Positions 37,161 through 47,536 of a stretch of 64,000 nt of DNA are shown piece after piece (positions within the stretch are counted from its first letter, which is position 1; each line of letters begins with the position of its first letter). Below the pieces are notes generated by a model that worked only from the letters and a program-made list of their open reading frames with translations, was not told the origin of the DNA and did not search any database. The stretch is from NCBI RefSeq assembly GCF_964355755.1, contig NC_092674.1, positions 10,791,001 through 10,855,000 of the forward strand, written 5' to 3'. The translations under genes and the position numbers were made by a program. Source of the stretch: Antedon mediterranea (Eukaryota; Echinodermata; Crinoidea; Comatulida; Antedonidae).

Positions 37161-38949
37161 CTTTGGTTATCTGTTATTAATTATTCTCAAAAATGCCTCA
37201 ACTAACTCCAATATTCATGGTAAATTAAGAAGCTAATGAGACTAAAAAATAAAACACAATTCTGAAGATGGTGATGAATTTTAATTTGTCGTCCTGTTTG
37301 GATCCGAAATTGTCACTAATCCACTGTCAGCCAATGTTGTGATACAATGAGTCTTCTGCGCAGAATATAACGAACGCGAATCTTATCGTCTGATTTGAGT
37401 GTGAGCTTTTGCTTCAATGTGCGACTCCTTCATTCCGTGCCCAGTTCGGTGAATCAAAATATTGTGTCAATTCAAAATTACGCTTGACTGGAAATATTTC
37501 AGAGTGATAGTATTCCCCGTGGACTGGAGGTGAGTTGAAGCTTTTCCCGCCTTAAACACGCTCGATCGTCTGCTGAAAATTAAATGAATACTGGTCTTCA
37601 TTATGTCATCGATATTACTTCATTGTTTGGTTTCAACGTAGTAGCTGAATCTTGGCGTTGTGCAGTGACTGTATACCATATAATTTTGATTGACGGTATA
37701 ATTAAACATGTTTGATGGAATGAAGATCAGATGTGCGAAGAAAAATAACAAAATTAATATCTAACCCTTCTTTAATTGACAATAAATGAAATTAAATCAA
37801 ACATATTTTATTTAGGAAGACAATGATAACAGGAACACTAAGGTCTATAACAACAGTAAAGATACTTTCAAATAATTTTCTCTATTTACTGTTATATATT
37901 GAGATGATTGTCCTTTAACTAATTTTATTTAATGCATTTGTTTGGTGGTACCGAATGAATTTTGATTTGTGTATGTCGCCATCAGCGGTAGGAGAAAAGT
38001 TTTCAATAACCTTGACGAAGAAATGCAACAATATTCTCTGAATCCAATGAGCCACATTACTGGTAACACTTCTTACATTTAGGCCTAACCACATAAAAAT
38101 GTTGTTTGACCTCTATGGTTATACGTAAAAGCAGGGAGTTCTCCCTGGTATTAAAGGTTCGTTACTCGGAGCCAGCCCAGCACACATTGTATTTAAAGGG
38201 AACACAACAATACAAATGCGCCATAATTAATACTTTAAAGCTCAATTGGTAATGTATGTATTGAATATTATAGTGCATACAGACATATTAGACCTAGTGT
38301 AGGCCTACAAATTAACAGAGAAAATGTAGGCCTACTCGTACTTTGTTGAAAAAAAAAAGAAAACAAGAATAGAGGGCGCTAAATCATATTTTTCTGATAT
38401 CACAGTATGAGTATTTATGGTATTGGTAACTATCTTTACTTATAGCTGAGACAACAATCAAACTCAGCTTATAGAGTAAAAAAATGACAATTGAAATACA
38501 AAATTAGTTAATTGGAAATAGACCATACAAGGTACGGGTACATTCAACTACACCACAATATCATCTGATGATGACATCAAATGTACAATACAAAATCTGT
38601 TAACCGTAGGCCGAAGTTGTCTGTCTACCCTGCATCGCAGCCAAAATATAAGATCCCACATGTTTGTTGGTACATTTTATTTATAAAGCTGGCCCTACAT
38701 GTTTAGGGCATAAATAAAAAAAAAATTAAAGAGAAATTATTAAAAGAAAACATGCTAAAATAGAATGATGCTGCAGAATATACCAATATTTCAATGATTT
38801 CAGGTCTAATAGTTCAAAATACTGAACAAAGATAAACCGTTAAAAAATAATTTAAAATGGAAGCACCTTGCAAAGAACAAGCAAACATACGCGTAAATAA
38901 TAATAATTCCCTCTCAAATTAAAAAAATTGAACATAAACAAAAAAAAAT
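37161..38949. other. Upstream region between carbonic anhydrase and tRNA-Gly copy 2
   Basis: No coding exon seen. Regulatory sites cannot be assigned with confidence beyond the TATA-like box. Confidence 0.35.
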
Positions 38950-39020
38950 TGCATCGGCCGGGAATTGAACCCGGGTCCCCCGCGTGGCAGGCGAGAATTC
39001 TACCACTGAACCACCGATGC
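38950..39020 (-). tRNA. tRNA-Gly (anticodon GCC), copy 2
   Basis: This 71-nt minus-strand tRNA is identical over its length to the gene at 35456-35526 and also has the GCC anticodon and canonical A and B boxes. It is followed by AA and a run of eight T on the minus strand (pol III terminator). The flanks differ from copy 1 beyond a few bases on each side, so the two were copied without much surrounding DNA, or long ago. It lies about 1.9 kb upstream of the carbonic anhydrase start. Confidence 0.97.
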
Positions 39021-39552
39021 TTCATATTAATACGAAGAGAAATAGGTAATATAACATTTTTAATGTTTGCAATCTTGTATTTTTTAATTTAGATTTGAGA
39101 GCAATTAGATAATATTCTTTGATGATATATAATATAATTATTACAACCTAAATTCTATTATCTTTATCATGCTGAAAACGAATATTATATCGTCCTTCCC
39201 TCTATCAAAACGTGACGTCACGTTACGACTATTCCATTTATGTGAACGATTTTATTAGATTTGATTGAGATCACAGGCAGCCGTTGGTTGGATTGCAAAC
39301 AGTAAAACATAATTCAAAAGAAATAATATAACAAAACAATATCTGAAATACTATTTAGTTAGTTTGATCATTTAATTTGTTGTCTCAGAACATTACCAAC
39401 ATACATATTGCCTAGTTTCCGTATAATGGAAGATTCCGCAAAAATATGGAACGCCCTAGATGCCTTCTGTTATGTTAATGAATTAATTTCCTCAGCAGAG
39501 CAGGGCGGCCGGGATAAAGGCGATGACAATCTAACAGCCATAGAAAGATAAT

Positions 39553-39619
39553 TAATCAGGTGATACAGTTTTTCTGTAATTACATAATATAATTACAGAA
39601 AAACTGTATCACCTGATTA
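39553..39619. repeat. Perfect 30-bp palindrome with 7-nt loop
   Basis: Arms 39553-39582 and 39590-39619 are exact reverse complements around a 7-nt spacer (39583-39589). The corresponding place in unit 2 (about 45315-45385) has the right arm nearly intact but a left arm with several mismatches and a longer spacer. A cruciform or hairpin could form here. It lies about 2.2 kb upstream of paralogue A. Confidence 0.9.
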
Positions 39620-40939
39620 TAATATTGAGTGGTTTTGATAAACCAATAAATAAATAACCTTTAATAAAGAGCAATGTAAATAACATAGCTATAGATATAA
39701 ACTTTATATATTCACGAGACTGATGTACAGCACAACTTGTTCTATAAACATTTATTGTTTTTACAAGTTCGTAATATTACAAAATTAATAAAACAAAATA
39801 TATAAATACGAAAAAACAAAGAAAATTACAATTACCTTTGCAATCAACAAAGGCCAAGCAAATGTCTAATTACAATTAAATCTAAGATCTTGGATCATTA
39901 AAATATTGAATTAGCTTCTCTTTCTCGTAAAGTGAAGTTAAATAATAAATACACTAATGCCTTTCTACAGCCCTATTTTCTTGGCACATTATTATATTGT
40001 ATTTGTAAGTTTGAAAGTAAATATGTTTCTATACCCCATTCCCTCTCCTTACAAAACATTATGTATGTATAGAAAATGTTAATGAAAGATCGTTGTGTTT
40101 TCAAATAAAAATATACTTTCAATAGCTAATAAAGTGATATTATTTTATATTGTTTGTGCAGTAGAAATTGGATCAGGATTTTAATTTAGATTTTAATTTA
40201 GATGACATATTCGTATCAAATGTAAACATAAAGTTGGTTCAAGTATTTGAGTGAAAAGAAGAAAACTACAATACAGTTATTTGATTCCAATCTAAAATAT
40301 TGTGACGTCAGGACTCGACACGAAACACTGTACTAAATTGACGTCGTACAGTGTTGCTTAAGTTTTTAAATAAAAGCATAGCTGGGCCTATTGTTAGTGA
40401 ATGTCACGTGTCATTGAATCTATTCAAGCGTAGAGGCCCTATAGGAGACGGCAAAGATGTGGAAATTGAAAAGGAAAAAGTCTCCCCAACCGAGGCTTTA
40501 ACATTGAATATTTTTGCATGGTACAAACATCCTATAAACGTAGATACCGTGGGGCTTTTGAGATATGTTTGACGTAGGCCTACGAACGAATAGCGACTCT
40601 CAACGAGCAGTGGACAAGTACTTTCTAATGATGATAAGGCCTCATCTTTTACAAAAAGTTATGACAAGGCGAGAACGCCAAAGAGATACATTTTATGTTT
40701 ACATTTTAAACAAAATGAAATAAATAATAATAATAATAAAATATAAATATTGTCAAGAATGCTTCTTTTGAGAGGAACATATGTAAGGAATATATACTGT
40801 ACAGACTTAAATATGAGTCGAGTAGGCCTACCCAAGAATAATATTGGAATAGGCCTATAAAGGAATGTCGAAAGAAAGGTCTATTTAGCTATCATTTATT
40901 TGAACGAATAGTTCAATATAACTTGTTTATTTAAGCGTG

Positions 40940-41195
40940 TATATATAGAATATATTTCAGATCACTGTAGATTTGATTAAAAAGTTTTTCAATTCGTAGA
41001 GAGTCCGTTGTTAAAGTTCAGGAATGCAGAAAATCAAGCAAGAAGTTCGCTCTCTATCAGTGTCAATTTACCTCTATCTTTGTTCATGTTCATTGTCATG
41101 ATCATTTTGATTGGCAAATCAATGCAATCGGTGGTGTGACTTTATAGATGTGCGATCATTCGAAATTTGTAATTTTTGGTGTAAACGCTATTTCG
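40940..41195 (+). promoter_or_regulatory. Putative TATA box and 5' UTR exon of paralogue A
   Basis: TATATATAG at 40940-40947 is followed by about 220 nt of untranslated sequence ending in a strong donor, TTTCG|GTAAGT, with the exon end at 41195. The matching acceptor is AAATTTAG at 41759-41766, 16 nt before the ATG at 41783. The box, donor and acceptor are all kept in the duplicate (46693-46700, 46948, 47520). The transcription start is not visible. Confidence 0.45.
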
Positions 41196-41782
41196 GTAAG
41201 TTTTTTTTTCTTTATCTTTTCAATATAGGTGTGCCCTTCTTTCAATAAAATTGTATTAGTCCATCTTTGCGATCATAATAAAAGCTAAACAAAATAATGT
41301 TCAATTATAATCAAATCTAAGATCTTCGATGATTCTTAAAATATTGGGATGTAATTCCAAAGTAAATAAAAACTTATCGTTCCAATGATTTGACCATTTT
41401 AAAGTTTGTTTATATCTGATATATTAGATATATCATCAATAGTTTGTCCGCAAAAGTCGGATAGGACTATGAAAAAACTATAATTTCATTTTGAATGTCC
41501 CCTGTCTTATTGAATCGTCTTTCGGTCATGGCCGTCTCAATAACTACATTAAACCTATCTCGAATGAAGTCTATTTTAACAAACTAAAAGTAACTGTATT
41601 CATCAAGTGAGGTAAAGACAGAAGATGAATTTAACTTCAAATAAAAAGTGCCTTATGATCATAACCATTTAAATAAAGTAAAAAACGAAAAAATGCCATG
41701 ATAATGATATACTGTATTATGGAAATGTCTGTATAACGTAAGTTAAAAATACCGTTTTAAATTTAGGTTAAATTTCATCACA

Positions 41783-44460
41783 ATGAGCAAGTCAGATAAA
41801 CTACGTCAACAGGGTAATGTTCATTATAGATCAGTTACTCCTGGACTCAGCCCAGTCATTCAAAAAAGTCGTCTAGATGAAGCTAGGAAATGTTACATCA
41901 ACGCGTTGGAATGCAGCTGTAACGCAAAGGAAAGTGCCTCTGCCAGCAAGAATATCGCTATGGTGTCGTGGAAACTGGCATCTTTAGGAAAAGAAACCAG
42001 AACACAGACGATCTTTTTCTACAAAGAAGCAATGAAATATTTTAGCCAAGCATTCCATTTCGGCAAATGTGCAGAAAATGATGATAATTGGGCCGATGAC
42101 TTAGTGAAGAAAATGAATCACAGTTTTCAAGATTCTTTTGATTTTGTTAAAAATCAAAGAAATATGTCTGATGAGAAATTTGAATTAATGTCCATGGCAT
42201 GTCGTCTTTTTCAAGATGGAAAATACAAAGCCATGGTTGCTGTTTCTTATGTAGAACATCTTCTGGATAAAGCGATTAATCTGCTTCAGAATGATTTGAT
42301 TAAACAATCGATCAGTCTTCTATGTGATTGCCAAGGGCCTTTAGAAATAGCAAGACGTGATGGCCAAAATAATAAAGATATAAGAACATCGGTTCTTATA
42401 CTTTCTGCTAAAGTTAAACGTCAGCTTACTACTGCTGAGGTAAGTGTAAAAGTATAACTTCTGTAATCCTTCTTCCAAACTTCGCTGATTTTAATGATAT
42501 AAAACCCATTCTGATTTATGCCAGTAAATAAAACAAGGCCATATACATGGCCGGCTGCAGTCGCGTGCACAAATTTGAGTTAGTGTTTCCGACCGACCAA
42601 CCGACCGACCAACCAACCGACATAGTGAGCAGTAGAGTAGAATAAAAATACTACAGTGGAATTTGCTTTAAAGGAGAAGGTGTTAGATGAAAAAGGAACT
42701 CTTATAGATTAACAGAAGAGGTGGCAAGAGGAGAAAACCAAGGGCTGGAAAGAGAAAGCCCTACATGGAGATTCTTGATGATATTATTAAAGAAAGGTTG
42801 TAAAACAGAAATCGGGAAAAGAGTGCATACTAAGGTTTAACGCGTAGTGCGCGTGCAAAAATAATTGTATGCGCGCGCGTACGCATGCGTTATATGCGCT
42901 GCGCACGTAATTGTATTGCCATTATGATAAAATATGACCTGAAATTTATGAGTACCAAATTTTATTTAATTGTGATTCATGCTTGTGAAGATATGATTAC
43001 AAACGTGATTTCGTTAATTCGTGCGTAGACCGCGTAATTTTTGATTGCGCACCATGAAAACATAACCACATCGATTCCTGGCCATAAGGAATATACTGTA
43101 ACAAAATTGACTTAGCTGGATGAAACTGATATCAAGACAAGGCCATATAAAGTTAGTTTTTACCGACCGACCGACCTACCGACCGACCGACCGACATAGT
43201 GAGCTGTAGAGTCACGTTTAGTAGACTATTGTAAAATACGGTGTTTAGCCGTCCTGTCCCCGAGACTCCTGTCATTATTATAATTTTAAGAACTTTCTGT
43301 ATCTGATGTGCTATATGTTGTATGTAGGCTAAACAAGCATTGGTAACTGGCGATAGGCTGAAGAGACGTTTGCCAGCAGAAGAAGAGGCAAACCATGATA
43401 TGGTTTTAGAAATCATTGATTGGTACAAGAAATCAATTCTCTTAGCGCGAGAATTAAACAAATCAAAGATAGAGGCCATAGCTAATAGCCGGATTGGTGA
43501 GATCTACAATAGCTTAAAAATGAAATCCAAAGCTAAGGTATACTTTGAGTGAGTATAATATTTTAGTTGGTTTTTTAGTTTTGCACAAACTTTGCAAAAA
43601 GCTGCATAAAAGTCATTCACTTTCAAGCTGGATCGGAAAAAAATTATTTACCTTAAAAAACTGTAATTTAAAGCAAAAAATACTTTGGTTAAACTTATCA
43701 GTGTATTTTGTCTTCTTACAAGTGAAATAATTAATTTTGGTTTTTTTCTACAGAAGTGAACAACGTTATTAAAACTGCAAAATGGCCTAGTCAAAATCTG
43801 ATTTTATTATCTTCATTTTTTATGTTTTTGGGGGGACAAAACATCTTTAATAAAACCCTTTAATATACCCTTTATCGTGCATTCGAACTATAATAAACTG
43901 ATACGAAATGGTAAGGATACATTTTTTAAGTTGTTATAATTTTGAACTAATAATAAACTGATACGAAATGGTATTGTTGAGGCTGTGAACATAATTGACC
44001 AGAAACTAATTTTATCATTTGTAGAGATTCAATAACTCTTGCACAGGGCCTCCTTCTCAGTGATTTTAGCACCGACGAGGATTGGTACAAAGTTTGTCAA
44101 CAGAAACTGGCGAGTTACAATGTAAAAACAGACGCCGAAAATACAGAAGAGAAGGTAAAAATACGAGAAGAAATAATGAGAAAACTCCAACCAAAGATTG
44201 AAAAGTTCAAAGAGTTGAGTGCCTACAAATTTTTAAAGTATATCTACAAGAATCATGCACCGAAAAACAAGACGCAAAAGTTGCCTGAGAAGTTGAAAGA
44301 AGAAAGAAAAGAGCTACAGAAGTCGTTACGCAAAGCTGGTATCCATTACCACCCAGATCGCAACTCAGAGGAAGAACATGGAATAGAATGGAGTGTTCTC
44401 TGTGAAGAGATCTCCAAAATTGCTAACAGTAAATACAATGATATGTCTAATCTCAAATAA
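41783..44460 (+). CDS. TPR-like / J-like (HPD) protein, paralogue A, three coding exons
   Basis: Coding exons are 41783-42439 (phase 0 end), 43328-43548 (phase 2) and 44025-44460, with donors GTAAGT and GTGAGT and acceptors ATGTAG and TTGTAG. They join to 437 residues. Residues 5-95 are amphipathic helices of TPR or MIT type (RLDEARKCYINALEC, FFYKEAMKYFSQAFHF). Residues about 247-300 look like a TPR pair (IDWYKKSILLARELN, GEIYNSLKMKSKAKVYFE). The basic C terminus ends in a divergent J-like module: LRKAGIHYHPDRN with HPD at 402-404, then a helix ending SKIANSKYN. An intact HPD is what J proteins use to stimulate Hsp70, so a co-chaperone role is inferred, as in TPR-J proteins such as DNAJC3 and DNAJC7. 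No signal peptide or membrane segment is seen, so it is probably cytosolic. Intron 1 (888 nt) is enlarged by repeat insertions. I do not recognise the specific family. Confidence 0.85.
42533..42640 (+). repeat. CCGA-core dispersed repeat, copy 2
   Basis: In intron 1 of paralogue A, starting ACAAGGCCATATACATGG. It runs directly into a LINE relic (42640-42830). Absent from the same intron of paralogue B. Confidence 0.85.
42640..42830 (+). mobile_element. LINE relic in intron 1 of paralogue A
   Basis: The stretch from about 42660 (TTTGCTTTAAAGGAGAAGG) to about 42790 matches, in the same relative order after a CCGA-core repeat, the relic at 54770-54905 on the minus strand. It encodes degenerate LKEKVLDEKG and RWQEEKTKGWKEKAL. 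It is part of an insertion block absent from the same intron of paralogue B. Confidence 0.7.
43135..43220 (+). repeat. CCGA-core dispersed repeat, copy 3
   Basis: Second copy in intron 1 of paralogue A. It lacks the CTGCAGTCGCGTGC part but keeps GGCCATATAAAGTTAGT and a CCGA array of seven units before CATAGTGAGCTGTAGAGTCA. Confidence 0.85.
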
Positions 44461-45058
44461 ATACATTTTCAAAAATATCGTCACTTATAAACAGATTTCA
44501 TTATTTTGTAGGGAATTAGATGTAGCATTCATATAACAGTACATTAAAAGATATACATTATATATTAAAAATCTATTAGCAATATATATTAGGCATACTA
44601 GAACTATAATATTAGAAATACACTCAAAATATCAAGAAAACATGCAAATGAAAACAATTAAATTACAATTTAATTTTAATTGGAATATGATAAATATGAA
44701 TGTAAATATCTTGTACGACAGATCTCAGTGACTTTAGCTCTTAGAGTAAAGTACAGTTAGGACTAGGTAATTTCTTGTTGACTTTTTCATTGCCACTAAG
44801 TTGTGTGAAATTTTAGAAATGTATAAGCATATTATTCCACATTCAATAAATCTGACAAAACGAAGCAATAAATAGTCAAAAGTCATGTCCATGTTAAAAC
44901 ACATTGCCGCATTTATATTTTTGTTTGCAAAGGTTTATATATAGATTTACTGCAATGTTTAAAGAGCTTGATGCCTTCTGTTATGTTGTTAATGAATTAA
45001 TTTCCTCAGCAGAGCAGGGCGGCCGGGATAAAGGCAGTGACAATCTAACAACCATAGA

Positions 45059-45311
45059 AACGAAACTTTTTCATTTGTAATGGTCAGGTCTAGCTCACGT
45101 ATTTATCATAGAGGACTGAGAAGCATCAGGGCTGTAATTATATTATGTAATTATAGCCTACATAGCCTATATAATAAAAAGACGTTTACTATGATGATTA
45201 TGATAATTCACTACAAAATAATATAATGACAAAAAGACGTTTCGGAACCACATTCAAGATCAAGTACCAAATAAAAAAAAATAATTTAAATTTAATCATT
45301 AAAAACAATAA
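45059..45311. other. Block present in duplication unit 2 only
   Basis: Unit 1 reads CATAGAAAGATAATTAATCA without interruption at the matching place (about 39540-39559), while unit 2 has about 250 bp between CATAGAAA and GATAATTAATCA. The block carries GACGTTTCGGAACCACATTC, which could be LINE-derived. Insertion in unit 2 or deletion in unit 1 cannot be told apart. Confidence 0.6.
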
Positions 45312-46692
45312 GATAATTAATCAGGTAATACTGTTTTTTGTTAAACAATAATAAAATTTAATTACAGAAAAACTGTGTCACCTGATTATAATATTGAGTG
45401 GTTTTGATAGACCAATAAATAAATAACCTTTAATAAAGAGCAATGTAATAACATAGCTATAGATATAAACTTTAATTTTTTCACGAGACTGATGTACAGC
45501 ACAACTCGTTCAATCAACATTTATTGTTTTTACAAGTTCGTAATATTACACAATTTAAAAAATATATAAATACGGAAAAACAAAGAAAATTACAATTACC
45601 TTTGCAATCAACAAAGGCCAAGCAAATGTTTAATTACAATTAAATCTAAGATCTTGGATCATTAAAATATTGAATTAGCTTCTCTTTCTCGTAAAGTGAA
45701 GTTAAATAATAAATACACTAATGCCTTTCTACAGCCCTATTTACTTGGCACATTATTATATTGTATTTGTAAGTTTGAAAGTAAATATGTTTCTATACCC
45801 CATTCCCTCTCCTTACAAAAAATTATGTATGTATAGAAAATGTTAATGAAAGATCGTTGTGTTTTCAAATAAAAATATACTTTCAATAGCTAATAGTGAT
45901 ATTATTTTATATTGTTTGTGCAGTAGAAATTGGATCAGGATTTTAATTTAGATTTTAATTTAGATGACATATTCGTATCAAATGTAAACATAAAGTTGGT
46001 TCAAGTATTTGAGTGTAAAGAAGAAAACTACAATACAGTTATTTGATTCCAATCTAAAATATTGTGACGTCAGGACACGAAACACTGTACTAAATTGACG
46101 TTGTACAGTGTTGCTTAAGTTTTTAAATAAAAGCATAGCTGGGCCTATTGTTAGTGAATGTCACGTGTCATTGAATCTATTCAAACGTAGAGGCCCTATA
46201 GGAGACGGCAAAGATGTGGAAATTGAAAAGGAAAAAGTCTCCCCAACCGAGGCTTTAACATTGAATATTTTTGCATGGTACAAACATCCTGTAAACGTAG
46301 ATACCGTGGGGCTTTTGAGATATGTTTGACGTAGGCCTACGAACGAATAGCGACTCTCAACGAGCAGTGGACCAGTACTTTCTAATGATGATAAGGCCTC
46401 ATCTTTTACAAAAAGTTATGACAAGGCGAGAACGCCAAAGAGATACATTTTATGATTACATTTTAAACAAAATGAAATAAATAATAATTCAAAATATAAA
46501 TATAGTCAAGAATGCTTCTTTTGAGAGGAACATATGTAAGGAATATATACTGTACAGACTTAAATATGAGTCGAGTAGGCCTACCCAAGAATAATATTGG
46601 AATAGGCCTATAAAGGAATGTCGAAAGAAAGGTCTATTTAGCTATCATTTTCTTGAACGAATAGTTCAATATAACTTGTTTATGTAAGCGTG

Positions 46693-46948
46693 TATATATA
46701 GAATATATTTCAGATCACTGTAGATTTGATTAAAAAGTTTTTCAATTCGTAGAGAGTCCATTGTTAAAGTTCAGGAATGCAGAAAATCAAGCAAGAAGTT
46801 CGCTCTCTATCAGTGTCAATTTACCTCTATCTTTGTTCATGTTCATTGTCATGATCATTTTGATTGGCAAATCAATGCAATCGGTGGTGTGACTTTATAG
46901 ATGTGCGATCATTTGAAATTTGTAATTTTTGGTGTAAACGCTATTTCG
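46693..46948 (+). promoter_or_regulatory. Putative TATA box and 5' UTR exon of paralogue B
   Basis: This is the duplicate of the putative promoter and leader of paralogue A: TATATATA at 46693-46700, 5' UTR donor after 46948 (CG|GTAAGT), acceptor TTTAG ending at 47520, ATG at 47537. Sequence is nearly unchanged from A across this whole block, so both genes should share their basal regulation. Confidence 0.45.
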
Positions 46949-47536
46949 GTAAGTTTTTTTTTCTTTATCTTTTCAATATAGGTGTGCCCTTCTTTGAATA
47001 AAATTGTATTAGTCCATCTTTGCGATCATAATAAAAGCTAAACAAAATAATGTTCAATTAGGCCTATAATCAAATCTAAGATCTTCGATGATTCTCAAAA
47101 TATTGGGATGTAATTCCAAAGTAAATAAAAACTTACCGTTCCAATGATTTGACCATTTTAAAGTTTGTTTATATCTGATATATTAGATATATCATCAATA
47201 GTTTGTCCGCAAAAGTCGGATAGGACTATGAAAAAACTATAAATTCATTTTGAATGTCCACCGTCTTATTGAATCGTCTTTTGGTCATGGCCGTCTCAAT
47301 AACTACATTAAACCTATCTCGAATGAAGTCTATTTTAACAAATTAAAAGTAACTGTATTCATCAAGTGAGGTAAAGACAGAAGATGAATTTAACTTCAAA
47401 TAAAAAGTGCCTTATGATCATAACCATTTAAATAAAGTAAAAAACGAAAAAATACCATGATAATGATATATTATGGAAATGTCTGTATAACGTAAGTTAA
47501 AAATACCGTTTTAAATTTAGGTTAAATTTCATCACA

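Larger units (their letters stand above)
39459..44480 (+). repeat. Segmental duplication, unit 1
   Basis: Unit 1 begins near TGCCTTCTGTTATG at 39460 and ends about 20 bp after the stop of paralogue A. It aligns with unit 2 (44970-49685) through the upstream region, promoter, 5' UTR intron, three exons and two introns. The main length differences are a block of about 250 bp present only in unit 2 (45059-45311) and the repeats in intron 1 of unit 1 (42533-43220). Upstream noncoding sequence shows only scattered substitutions, roughly 1-3% by eye. Confidence 0.9.

Noticed and set aside
40351-40572. 73-codon frame preserved in both duplication units (also 46108-46329)
   Set aside because: The two copies differ at only about two bases, but surrounding noncoding DNA is as similar, so conservation is explained by the recent duplication. 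It lies upstream of the putative TATA box and resembles no family.
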